From NCBI GenBank assembly GCA_019746135.1, contig JAIESI010000282.1, forward strand, positions 1 to 42,102: 42,102 nt of DNA, read 5' to 3'. Under the pieces are notes generated by a model. The model was not told the origin of the DNA, made no database searches, and worked only from the letters and a program-made list of their open reading frames with translations. Positions within the stretch are counted from its first letter, which is position 1. The number at the start of each line of letters is the position of its first letter. The position numbers and the translations under genes are program-made. The stretch is from Xanthobacteraceae bacterium (GTDB taxonomy: Bacteria > Pseudomonadota > Alphaproteobacteria > Rhizobiales > Xanthobacteraceae). Below, piece after piece: positions 1 to 6,786 of the stretch.

Positions 1-57
1 GCGCGAAACTACCTGGCGGCTGTCTGCCTGACCGCCGCGCTGGTATGGTGGATTTAA
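1..57 (+). CDS. 3' end of an unknown membrane-protein gene (partial)
   Basis: Frame 1 is open from the window edge to a TAA at 55-57. It encodes 18 residues ending in a hydrophobic stretch (YLAAVCLTAALVWWI), which resembles the last membrane segment of an inner-membrane protein. It would converge on tctB with only 12 bases between the two stops. The piece is too short to assign to a family, and an open frame of 57 bases can arise by chance, so this is a weak call. It matters because this is where a tctA gene following tctB would be expected, and the visible frame runs the other way. Confidence 0.3.
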   Translation, partial: ARNYLAAVCLTAALVWWI

Positions 58-69
58 TGAGTCTGGACC

Positions 70-615
70 CTAGTACCCGAAAGCCGCTTCCAACGGCCCT
101 TTTGGCAGGATGACTTCGAATGCCAATTGGAACGTGAAGAACATTACCGCGGTGAGAAGCAAAGCGGTCAAAATCGACTGCCAAATTGCAATACGGCCGA
201 TGCCCCACATGAACCCGGAAATCAGAAGGAAGCTCGCCACGTAGAGGCCAAGCCATGCGGTCGCGAGCACGAACAGGAAAGTCGGAAAGAGAACCTGCAT
301 GACGCGGCGTAGCTGCGCCCGGGTCACAAAGGCGTCGACGGCTGCTTCATCCCGCGACAACAGCGCCGAGCCCAAGCCGTACAGCGCGGCACCGGCCAGG
401 ATCACCGACAGGTAGAACGGCATGTAGCCGGCCTGAGGCCCGGTATCCTCCCATGACATCCCGGTGCGGTAGTTGTCATAGCCAAGCAGCACTGCAAGCC
501 CGAGCAGCCCGATCATGACGGCTGCATCGACCACACGATTGCTGACCACGGAAGGGGACTTTGCTCCGGGTGCGATCGGATCTTCAACGACAGTTTCAGT
601 ATCGGAATTGGCCAT
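70..615 (-). CDS. tctB: TctB family small membrane subunit of a tripartite tricarboxylate transporter
   Basis: This 181-residue protein fits the length and layout of TctB, the small four-helix subunit that works with the large TctA permease and a periplasmic TctC receptor to import carboxylates. After a polar N-terminal tail (1-28) there are hydrophobic segments at about 29-46, 64-84, 106-125 and 128-167; the last is long enough for two helices. The motif GPQAGYMPFYLSVILAG (about 60-76) is typical of the family. The ATG is preceded by GGAAGGAAAACGTC, almost the same leader as tctC upstream, 92 bases away, so the two are probably co-transcribed. The usual next gene, tctA, does not start in the 69 bases downstream. 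Family assignment is firm; the substrate is unknown. Confidence 0.88.
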   Translation of the reverse strand: MANSDTETVVEDPIAPGAKSPSVVSNRVVDAAVMIGLLGLAVLLGYDNYRTGMSWEDTGPQAGYMPFYLSVILAGAALYGLGSALLSRDEAAVDAFVTRAQLRRVMQVLFPTFLFVLATAWLGLYVASFLLISGFMWGIGRIAIWQSILTALLLTAVMFFTFQLAFEVILPKGPLEAAFGY

Positions 616-707
616 GACGTTTTCCTTCCCGAATCAAGGTCTGTCCAAGACAATGCGTCCCCCGCACGAGTGACACGGCGGACGCTGTGCATGGTGAGGC
701 CAAGGGA

Positions 708-1697
708 TTATTTCGCGAAACCTGCTTCGGTCATCAGTTTCTTGTTGAGCATGTCGTCTTCTTCAAGAAACTCCAGCATCTCCTTGCCGGTCAGGAAGAT
801 CGGCTTGAGAGCCTGCTTCTCCATGTACTCCTTGTATTCCGACGTCTCGCTGACCTTTCTGAACAAGTCAGTATAGAAGGCCGTTTCCTCGGGCTTCACT
901 TTCCCCGGCAGGAACATCGCGCGCAGCATCAGATACTGGATGTCGAGACCTTGCTCCTTGCAGGTCGGAATGTCGTTCCACGACATATCGCCGACGACTT
1001 TCGCCTTGTACGAAATGCGCTCCTTGTCGAACACGCACAGTGGACGTACCTGTCCGGCGCGCCACACTTCGATATTCTCGGACGGATTGTTGACATTCGA
1101 CGCGATGTGGTTGCCGACGAGCTGAGTCGCAGCCTCACCACCCGACTTGTAGGGTAGATAGAAGAATTTCACGCCGGTCTTCTTTTCCAGGAAGACGGTA
1201 AGGATGTGATCCTCGCGCTTCGATCCCGTTCCACCCATCTTGAACGGCGCAGATGACGCCTTCGCCGCATCGACAAAGTCTTGCACGCTCTTGTAAGGCT
1301 GCCCTGAATTGGTCCACAGCGCGAACTGATCGAGCGCAATGACCGAAACCGGCGTAAGATCACGCCAGTTGAAAGGAATTTTCGCGGACAGCGGCAGCAT
1401 GTAGATGAGTGAATAGGCGATCAGCACCTTGTTGGCGTCGCCATCGCTGCCCTTCATATACATCAACGCTTCCGCACCGGACGCGCCGCCCTTGAGCGAC
1501 ACGACGATCGGCTGCTTCATTAGATTGTTCTTCTGGATGGCAGCCTGCATCATACGCGCCATTTGATCGGACGCGCCTCCGGCCCCGGCAGCCACCACGA
1601 GTTCAACTGGCTTGCTAGGTTCCCAGGCATTGGCGCCAGTCGCGGCGCCAAGCAGCAGCGCCGCGGCCGAGGCGCAAGCCTTCAAAATGGATTGCAT
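708..1697 (-). CDS. tctC: TctC/Bug family periplasmic substrate-binding protein
   Basis: A 329-residue extracytoplasmic receptor of the tripartite tricarboxylate transporter class, expected to bind a carboxylate in the periplasm and pass it to TctA/TctB. The start used here is internal to a longer open frame. The ATG at 1697 follows a GGAAAGG ribosome site and begins a clean Sec signal peptide (MQSILKACASAAALLLGAATGANA, cut near residue 24). Starting further upstream would bury that signal peptide. The mature protein opens with the family pattern PVELVVAAGAGGASDQMARM, where the glycine-rich loop contacts the ligand carboxylate. It lies between sgaA and tctB on the same strand. The neighbouring aminotransferase hints at a glyoxylate-, serine- or hydroxypyruvate-related ligand, but that is inference. 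Confidence 0.88.
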   Translation of the reverse strand: MQSILKACASAAALLLGAATGANAWEPSKPVELVVAAGAGGASDQMARMMQAAIQKNNLMKQPIVVSLKGGASGAEALMYMKGSDGDANKVLIAYSLIYMLPLSAKIPFNWRDLTPVSVIALDQFALWTNSGQPYKSVQDFVDAAKASSAPFKMGGTGSKREDHILTVFLEKKTGVKFFYLPYKSGGEAATQLVGNHIASNVNNPSENIEVWRAGQVRPLCVFDKERISYKAKVVGDMSWNDIPTCKEQGLDIQYLMLRAMFLPGKVKPEETAFYTDLFRKVSETSEYKEYMEKQALKPIFLTGKEMLEFLEEDDMLNKKLMTEAGFAK

Positions 1698-1821
1698 GCG
1701 TTTTCCTTTCCTATGTGTTTTGGACTGCCGGTTGCTCCGGCTTATTTCTTTACGTGACGAGTAGCCGAGATTGTCTCCTTCACTGCTAGCGCACCACGGG
1801 CCGCTGAGATCGAGGAAGAGC

Positions 1822-3051
1822 CTAGGCAACCGAGCCGCGCGGCGCCGAGGTTATCGGCCCTTTCTTGCCTTTGAGGACATCCATCGCTGCAAGAACGCCG
1901 CCCGGCTCGAACGGCACTGTTGCGAGATCGAGCGCCATCTCGATACCCGCCAACGTCCCCATGAGCATCAAGTCGTTGAAGTGACCAAGATGGCCGATGC
2001 GGAACACTCGCCCCTTCACTTTCGACAATCCTGCGCCGAGGGACATGTCGAAGTTCTTGAGCACGACGTCGCGGAAGTTGTCGGCGTCGTGTCCGTCCGG
2101 CATGAGGACGGCCGTGAGAATGGGGGAATGCTCTTCCTCATTCTGGCAAAGGATTTCAAGATTCCATGCACGCACTGCTGCGCGCGTCGCCGCCGCGAGC
2201 CTGAGGTGGCGCGCGAAGACATTATCGAGCCCCTCCTCCGTCAGCATCGCCATCGCCTCTTTGAGGCCGTAGAGCAGATTGGTGGCCGGCGTATATGGCC
2301 AGCCACCGTTCTTGTTCTGCAGGATGACGTCGTGCCAATCCCAATAAGATCGGCTTGTCGTATTGGCCTTGGCCGCCGCAAGCGCCTTGTCCGAAACCGC
2401 GTTGAAGCCAAGCCCCGGCGGCAACATTAATCCCTTCTGCGAGCATGAGACTGTGACATCGACCCCCCACCCATCGTGCTCGTACGCGATCGAGCCCAGC
2501 GATGAGATGGTGTCGACCAGCAGCAAAGCAGGATGTTTCACGCGATCCATTGCATTGCGGATCAGGCGTATCCGGCTGGTGACGCCGGTTGAAGTCTCGT
2601 TGTGGACGACCATGACGGCCTTGATGGCGCGCTCATGATCGGCAGCAAGACGGGCTTCAATCTCCTCCGGTGATGCTCCGTGCCGCCAATCGCCCGGAAG
2701 AAAATCGACTTGCAGTTTGAATTTCTGCGCAAGCCCCTTCCACAAGGTGGCAAAGTGGCCTGTTTCGCACATCAAGACCCTATCGCCAGGTGCGAGCGTG
2801 TTGACGATCGCCGCTTCCCAGGCGCCGGTGCCCGACGATGGGTAAATCACGACGGGGTTTTTGGTCTTGAAGATGGTCTTGCACCCTTCGATCACATCAA
2901 GGCCAAGCTGAGCGAACTCCGGCCCGCGATGATCGATGGTGGGCATGTCCATCGCGCGCAGCACGCGATCGGGCACGTTGGTCGGCCCGGGAATCTGCAA
3001 AAAATGCCTACCGCTGCGGAACGTCGAATGATTGCCACGAACATTTTGCAT
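1822..3051 (-). CDS. sgaA: Serine-glyoxylate aminotransferase family (class V, PLP-dependent)
   Basis: A 409-residue cytosolic aminotransferase of the fold-type I class V group, closest by eye to bacterial SgaA. SgaA moves the amino group of serine to glyoxylate, giving hydroxypyruvate and glycine in the serine cycle and glyoxylate metabolism. Visible marks are the N-terminal IPGPTNVPDRVLRAM (20-34), the PLP-ring aspartate in LLLVDTISSLGS (D180), the Schiff-base lysine in SCSQKGLMLPPG (K206) and a C-terminal FRIGHLGHFND motif. The length is normal. It is the first gene of a minus-strand set with tctC (124 bases on) and tctB, and faces an FCD-type GntR regulator across 127 bases. Related alanine-glyoxylate transaminases share this fold, so the amino donor is not proven. 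Confidence 0.9.
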   Translation of the reverse strand: MQNVRGNHSTFRSGRHFLQIPGPTNVPDRVLRAMDMPTIDHRGPEFAQLGLDVIEGCKTIFKTKNPVVIYPSSGTGAWEAAIVNTLAPGDRVLMCETGHFATLWKGLAQKFKLQVDFLPGDWRHGASPEEIEARLAADHERAIKAVMVVHNETSTGVTSRIRLIRNAMDRVKHPALLLVDTISSLGSIAYEHDGWGVDVTVSCSQKGLMLPPGLGFNAVSDKALAAAKANTTSRSYWDWHDVILQNKNGGWPYTPATNLLYGLKEAMAMLTEEGLDNVFARHLRLAAATRAAVRAWNLEILCQNEEEHSPILTAVLMPDGHDADNFRDVVLKNFDMSLGAGLSKVKGRVFRIGHLGHFNDLMLMGTLAGIEMALDLATVPFEPGGVLAAMDVLKGKKGPITSAPRGSVA

Positions 3052-3089
3052 TCAAATTATATCCATACAGGATTATTTCCCAGTATTAA

Positions 3090-3109
3090 TGTATTCAAAA
3101 ATCGATACA
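3090..3109. promoter_or_regulatory. Candidate operator between sgaA and gntR
   Basis: The AT-rich 127-base divergent spacer holds an inverted repeat, TGTAT-N10-ATACA. A second, smaller palindrome, ATCC-ATACA-GGAT, lies at 3061-3073 and shares the ATACA core. GntR/FCD regulators commonly bind such TGT/ACA dyads in the promoter next to their own gene, so autoregulation together with control of sgaA-tctC-tctB is a reasonable inference. No protein-DNA evidence is available from sequence. Confidence 0.35.
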
Positions 3110-3178
3110 GCGCAAGCAAAAAATCGGTTACGTTCAAACCATGATTCAGCCGACACTCCGCCTTGAAGATTCACCAAC

Positions 3179-3898
3179 TTGAGCAACCTGATGCTGGCGA
3201 GCGCATTGCGGCTCATGGGCGATGAACCCACATCGCTTCACGCCGATATCGTCAATCAACTTCGGGACTTTATCGTCGAAGGCCATTTACCCCCAGGAAC
3301 GCGGGTTCCTGAGCGGGAGCTGTGCGAGAAGTTCGACATTTCGCGGACCCCCCTGCGTGAGGCGCTGAAGGTCTTGGCCGCCGAGGGCCTGATCGAGCTG
3401 CTGCCAAACCGCGGAGCCCGGGTCCGGCAGTTCTCCGAAGCCGATATCCGTAACCTGTTCGAGGTCATCTCGGGACTGGATTTTGTCGCAGGCCGAATGG
3501 CCTGCGCGCGGATCACGGATGAAGGCATCGCCGAGATCGAGGCCCTGCACCTCGAGATGTACACGCACTATCTGCGGCGCGAATTGACCGACTATTTCCG
3601 GATCAATCAGAGCATTCATCAGGCGATCGTCGATGCAGCCGGCAATCCGGTCCTGAGCTCGAACTACGCGAATCTGAACGCCGTGGTGCGCGGGCTTCGA
3701 TATTCCGCAAACCTCATTCGCCGCGATCGCCTGGGGGATGCCATGCGCGAGCACGAACAGATCATGGACGCACTGCGTCGCCGGGCCGCGAACGAACTCG
3801 GCTTGCTAATGTTCGAGCATATGCACCGCAAATGCGAGGCGGTTTGCGAGTACTTGCGCGAGCAGCCTAACGAGCCACCCCAACTCGAAGAGGCCTGA
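3179..3898 (+). CDS. GntR family transcriptional regulator, FadR/FCD subgroup
   Basis: A 239-residue DNA-binding regulator. The winged helix-turn-helix covers about residues 18-85, with the GntR signature LPPGTRVPERELCEKFDISR followed by TPLREALKVLAAEGL. An all-helical FCD ligand domain follows (about 90-225), with the metal- and effector-binding acidic/histidine positions around FRINQSIHQAIVDAAGN and AMREHEQIMDAL. FCD domains usually bind small carboxylates. The frame opens with TTG at 3179; in-frame ATG codons at 3191 and 3215 are alternatives and no strong ribosome site decides between them. It is divergent from sgaA-tctC-tctB and probably regulates them. The effector may be the carboxylate that the transporter imports. 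Confidence 0.88.
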   Translation: MSNLMLASALRLMGDEPTSLHADIVNQLRDFIVEGHLPPGTRVPERELCEKFDISRTPLREALKVLAAEGLIELLPNRGARVRQFSEADIRNLFEVISGLDFVAGRMACARITDEGIAEIEALHLEMYTHYLRRELTDYFRINQSIHQAIVDAAGNPVLSSNYANLNAVVRGLRYSANLIRRDRLGDAMREHEQIMDALRRRAANELGLLMFEHMHRKCEAVCEYLREQPNEPPQLEEA

Positions 3899-4328
3899 TA
3901 GTTTTGCATTCATTATTTCCCCAGAAGACGCAAGAATGCACTCAATATCGACTCCACCCCAAACGCTCGATGCCGAGGCAGTCGAAACGGCAGGCCGCCG
4001 AGCAAGCCGATCCTTGCCCGTCTGCACGACACCCCTCGGCCCCAAAGCTGAAGGGCCTCAGCCTGACGATGGCCACGCAGAGGCCGCAATACCGTTTCCC
4101 GCTCAGGGCGGCGAATTGCAGGGCGCACGCATGTCGATCATGAACATGCCGCCGCCTGCGCAAAGCGCATTCCGGCCTGAGCTACGACATTCTCAAACCC
4201 CAGCGCTGAAGCGCGCAACCGTGCCCCGCAGGCAGCATCCGCCCAATAAAAAAGTAACCGCCCCGGCTGCACGGCCCAAGGCTCTCTTGCCACATCTGGC
4301 AGACACGTGACGCCGGGCGAAGCCACAT
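3899..4328. other. Gene-poor stretch
   Basis: About 430 bases between gntR and the broken secreted-protein gene contain no coding region I can support. An open frame of 124 codons at 3936-4310 on the plus strand is rich in proline, alanine and arginine, has no recognisable domain and only a weak ribosome site, and is best read as chance in GC-rich DNA. No hairpin followed by a T run is evident after gntR. Confidence 0.5.
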
Positions 4329-4595
4329 TCATTTCCAGCAGAACTTGTCGTCCGCCTCGTTCTTCTTGCGACTGGCCGCGAACTCGCCGGCGAATTTCGG
4401 ATCGTCAAACCGCGCCCACTCGCGGTCGGCATAGGTCTGCCCGACCGCGACGCGCGGCTGGTCGCCGGGCGTCCGTGCCGCCTCGTAAAAAGGTTGGACT
4501 TAGATGGCGATGCGGCGGACAGGTTCGGCGGCCGGGACCCGTTGGACGGCGAGCACTGCCATCATGATCGAGGATAGCGCCACCACACGCAGCAT
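4329..4595 (-). pseudogene. Small secreted protein gene interrupted by an in-frame TAA
   Basis: Starting at an ATG (4595) with a strong GGAGGGG ribosome site, the frame encodes a signal-peptide-like sequence (MLRVVALSSIMMAVLAVQ, then VPAAE). It reaches TAA at 4500-4502 (codon 32). The same frame then continues without further stops for 56 codons to TGA at 4329, reading VQPFYEAARTPGDQP, then QTYADREWARFDDP and ending DDKFCWK. The continuation has normal-looking composition and stays in frame, which points to one 88-codon gene broken by a single nonsense change rather than two unrelated frames. I do not recognise the family; it looks like a short exported protein. Read-through or a sequencing error are alternatives. 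It lies 63 bases downstream of the lyase gene on the same strand. Confidence 0.55.
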
Positions 4596-4620
4596 GCGCC
4601 CCTCCGTTCAGCCAATCGAT

Positions 4621-4641
4621 GGGTTTCGCTTCGCTCAACCC
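4621..4641. repeat. Short intergenic hairpin between the lyase and the broken gene
   Basis: GGGTT and AACCC (4621-4625 and 4637-4641) flank an 11-base loop in the 63-base spacer. The sequence TTTCGCTTCGCTCAACCC resembles short palindromes scattered between genes in Bradyrhizobium-like genomes. There is no T run on the minus-strand side, so it is not a convincing intrinsic terminator. Confidence 0.25.
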
Positions 4642-4658
4642 TTCCCACAAAGATAAAT

Positions 4659-5528
4659 CTATGCGCGCGGCGCAAACCGTTCGTCCACGCTTTCCCATTT
4701 GTCGTAGCCGACGACCTTCTTGTACTCCTCGAAATCCATGCCGTCGTTGCGCCTGGCGAACCGCCCGCTCTTCATGTCGATCAGCACGTTCTCGATCGCC
4801 TTGGCCGCGTGCATCACCGTGTCGAGGCCCAGCACCGCGCAGTTGAAACCGAGCTCGCCGAGCTCCTCCATGCTGAGGATCGGCGTGTGCCCGCCCATCA
4901 GCGGATTGCAGATCTGCGGAATGTCGAAGGCCTTGCCGATGCGCTTCAATTCCTCGATCGAGCGCGGCGCTTCGATGAAGATGCCGTCGGCGCCGGCCCT
5001 GATGTAGCGCTCGGCGCGCCGCATCGCCTCGTCGAGATCGTAGACCTGCCGCGCGTCGGTGCGCGCCAGGATCCACGTCTCCTTGTTGAGCCGCTCGCCG
5101 CAGGCGGCGCGGATTTTCGCCTCGGCGACCTCCACCGGCACCACCTTCTTGCCGGCCATGTGGCCGCAGCGCTTCGGCCACTGCTGGTCCTCGATCAGGA
5201 TGGCGCTGACGCCCATCCGCTCGTAGCTCTGCACGGTGTGCACGACGTTCTTGACGTCGCCATAGCCGTCATCGCCGTCGACGAACACCGGCAGGTCGCA
5301 GGCCGCCATGATGTCGCGCACGCAAGCGGAGATTTCGCCGAAGCCCTTCAACCCGACATCCGGCACGCCGTAGCGCGCGCCGACCGCGGGAAAGCCGCCG
5401 ATGAAATAGGTCTCGAATCCGAGCTTCTGGATGATGCGCGCGGAGAGCGCGTCATGCGCGCCGGGGACGACGAGAAAGCGCTTCTCTTGGACGGCCTTGT
5501 CGATGATCTGGCGAAAGCTTTTCGGCAT
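4659..5528 (-). CDS. Isocitrate lyase/PEP mutase superfamily lyase
   Basis: A 289-residue (beta/alpha)8 enzyme of the PEP mutase/isocitrate lyase superfamily, which cleaves or rearranges C-C or P-C bonds in 2-oxo or hydroxy acids. The Mg-binding loop VDGDDGYGD is at 83-91, and the catalytic loop WPKRCGHMAGK (117-127) carries the lyase-type cysteine C121. The KRCGH pattern favours a C-C lyase such as methylisocitrate lyase, dimethylmalate lyase or oxaloacetate decarboxylase over PEP mutase. The start was moved to ATG 5528, where MPKSFRQIIDKAV matches family N-termini and GGAG lies upstream; the longer frame would translate an intergenic repeat. It is next to a divergently acting LysR gene. The exact substrate cannot be read from sequence. 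Confidence 0.85.
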   Translation of the reverse strand: MPKSFRQIIDKAVQEKRFLVVPGAHDALSARIIQKLGFETYFIGGFPAVGARYGVPDVGLKGFGEISACVRDIMAACDLPVFVDGDDGYGDVKNVVHTVQSYERMGVSAILIEDQQWPKRCGHMAGKKVVPVEVAEAKIRAACGERLNKETWILARTDARQVYDLDEAMRRAERYIRAGADGIFIEAPRSIEELKRIGKAFDIPQICNPLMGGHTPILSMEELGELGFNCAVLGLDTVMHAAKAIENVLIDMKSGRFARRNDGMDFEEYKKVVGYDKWESVDERFAPRA

Positions 5529-5629
5529 GGAGGACTCCGGCATTTGCGAACGAGTGCGGCCGGATTGAAGCGCAGTTTGCCAGGCAAGGCCAGTGTCGCG
5601 GATTCCGTTGGTACTCACCGGCCTGTCCA

Positions 5630-5719
5630 CGTCATGGCCGGGCTTGTCCCGGCCATCTCGCTTAGGTGGGCACTGTGCGTCCCTGAGCGAGATGCGCGGG
5701 TCAAGCCCGCGCATGACGG
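5630..5719. repeat. Inverted intergenic repeat of the GTCATGGCCGGGCTTG type
   Basis: Two imperfect copies of about 40 bases face each other. The left copy begins CGTCATGGCCGGGCTTG. The right copy, read on the minus strand, begins CGTCATGCGCGGGCTTG. Each half has its own stem (GGCCGGG/CCCGGCC and GCGCGGG/CCCGCGC). Elements of this kind are very common between genes of Bradyrhizobium relatives and give spurious peptides on translation. It lies between the lyase and the LysR gene. Confidence 0.75.
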
Positions 5720-5758
5720 TGGGGAGAATGGTGCAAGCCAACTGAAATATGCGCTACG

Positions 5759-6667
5759 TCACGCCGCCGATGCGTTGAGCTGCTCGCGCAGATGATCCAT
5801 GAAACGGCGCGCGGGCTGCGGCAGCGGATCGTGGAAGGCGCAACGCAATTCGAAGCCGTCGAGCGGACGCCCGCTGATCGACAGCCGCACCAGTGCGCCG
5901 GCGCGGAGGTCGTCCTGCACGGTGCAGAGCGCGATGCAGGCGACGCCGGCGCCATGGCGGGCGAGCTCGCGCACCATGCCGAAATCCTGAACCTCCATGG
6001 CGATGCTGCGGCGATTGACGCCGATCCGCTTCAAGAGCCGGTCGGTCATCTCGAAATAGGACGAGCTGCGCAGCCCCGTCACATAGGACGCGGCGGCGAG
6101 ATCGGCGACGGTGACCGAAGGCTTCCGGGCCAGCGGATGATGCGGCGAAACCACGAGCACCATCGGCTCATGACCCAGCACCACGCTGTCGAGACCGGCG
6201 ATCGCACCGAGCGACGGCAACAGCCCGAGACTCACGGTCCGCGCGCGCACCAGCGCCACCACGTCCTCGATGGTTCCGGTATGGGTGACGAAACGAATGC
6301 CCGGGCTGCGCCTCGCAAACGACGCCAGATGCGCCGGCAGCCGGTACTGGCCGTATTCGCGATGCACGGCAAGCGACATGACCCGGTCCTGCGCCGGCCG
6401 CAACTCGTCGAGCTGCTGGGCGGCCTCCTCGCCGCGGCGCAGCACCTCCAGCGCCATCGAGTAGACCGCCTCGCCGGCCTTGGTGAGCCGCGGCCGCGCG
6501 CCCCGTTTGCGCTCCAGCAGCGTGTGTCCGGCCTGGCGCTCCAGCGCCCGCACGTGGGCACCGACCGAAGGCTGGGAAATGTCGAGCCGCATGGCGGCGC
6601 GATTGAACCCGCCCTCCTCGACCACGGCCTTGAACACGGACAACCGGCGGGCACTGGCGGAGATCAT
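5759..6667 (-). CDS. LysR family transcriptional regulator
   Basis: A 302-residue LysR-type regulator. The N-terminal winged helix-turn-helix (about 1-62) includes FKAVVEEGGFNRAAMRLDIS followed by QPSVGAHVRALE. The periplasmic-binding-like effector domain runs from about 90 to 295. It is divergent from hyuA, the classical LysR arrangement, so it probably controls the hydantoinase operon in response to its substrate or product. The ATG at 6667 has no purine-rich ribosome site. A consensus -10 box lies only seven bases before it, suggesting a leaderless transcript. Its other neighbour, the lyase gene, is on the same strand 230 bases downstream, across a repeat, and may or may not be co-regulated. 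Confidence 0.92.
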   Translation of the reverse strand: MISASARRLSVFKAVVEEGGFNRAAMRLDISQPSVGAHVRALERQAGHTLLERKRGARPRLTKAGEAVYSMALEVLRRGEEAAQQLDELRPAQDRVMSLAVHREYGQYRLPAHLASFARRSPGIRFVTHTGTIEDVVALVRARTVSLGLLPSLGAIAGLDSVVLGHEPMVLVVSPHHPLARKPSVTVADLAAASYVTGLRSSSYFEMTDRLLKRIGVNRRSIAMEVQDFGMVRELARHGAGVACIALCTVQDDLRAGALVRLSISGRPLDGFELRCAFHDPLPQPARRFMDHLREQLNASAA

Positions 6668-6673
6668 CGAAAA

Positions 6674-6691
6674 ATTATAGCCAAATGGCTA
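6674..6691 (-). promoter_or_regulatory. LysR promoter -10 box overlapped by a palindromic operator
   Basis: On the minus strand TATAAT (6679 down to 6674) is a perfect -10 hexamer, with a moderate TTTACG about 16 bases upstream. The palindrome TAGCC-AAAT-GGCTA (6678-6691) overlaps it and is the best LysR-binding candidate in the spacer. Initiation seven bases after the -10 box would fall on the A of the LysR start codon. Occupation of the palindrome should block lysR, the usual autoregulation, while the same dimer could act on hyuA in the other direction. Confidence 0.5.
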
Positions 6692-6786
6692 CAAGCGTAA
6701 AGCCGAACGGCTGGTTGCTTTCGCTGCCGCGCAACCGCAGTTTTTCGCTCTCGCGGCAACGACCGCGGGCGTTGGGAGGAGCAGGC

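Noticed and set aside
1698..1829. 44-residue N-terminal extension of the first TctC
   Set aside because: It would place a signal peptide internally and overlap the sgaA 3' end; ATG 1697 has a good ribosome site.
3936..4310. 124-codon plus-strand frame after gntR
   Set aside because: Low-complexity P/A/R composition, no recognisable motif and a weak ribosome site; overlapping frames on the other strand are equally long.
5529..5741. N-terminal extension of the lyase reading through the intergenic repeat
   Set aside because: The peptide MRGLDPRISLRDAQ is the usual false translation of this repeat type; family members begin at MPKSFRQIIDKAV.
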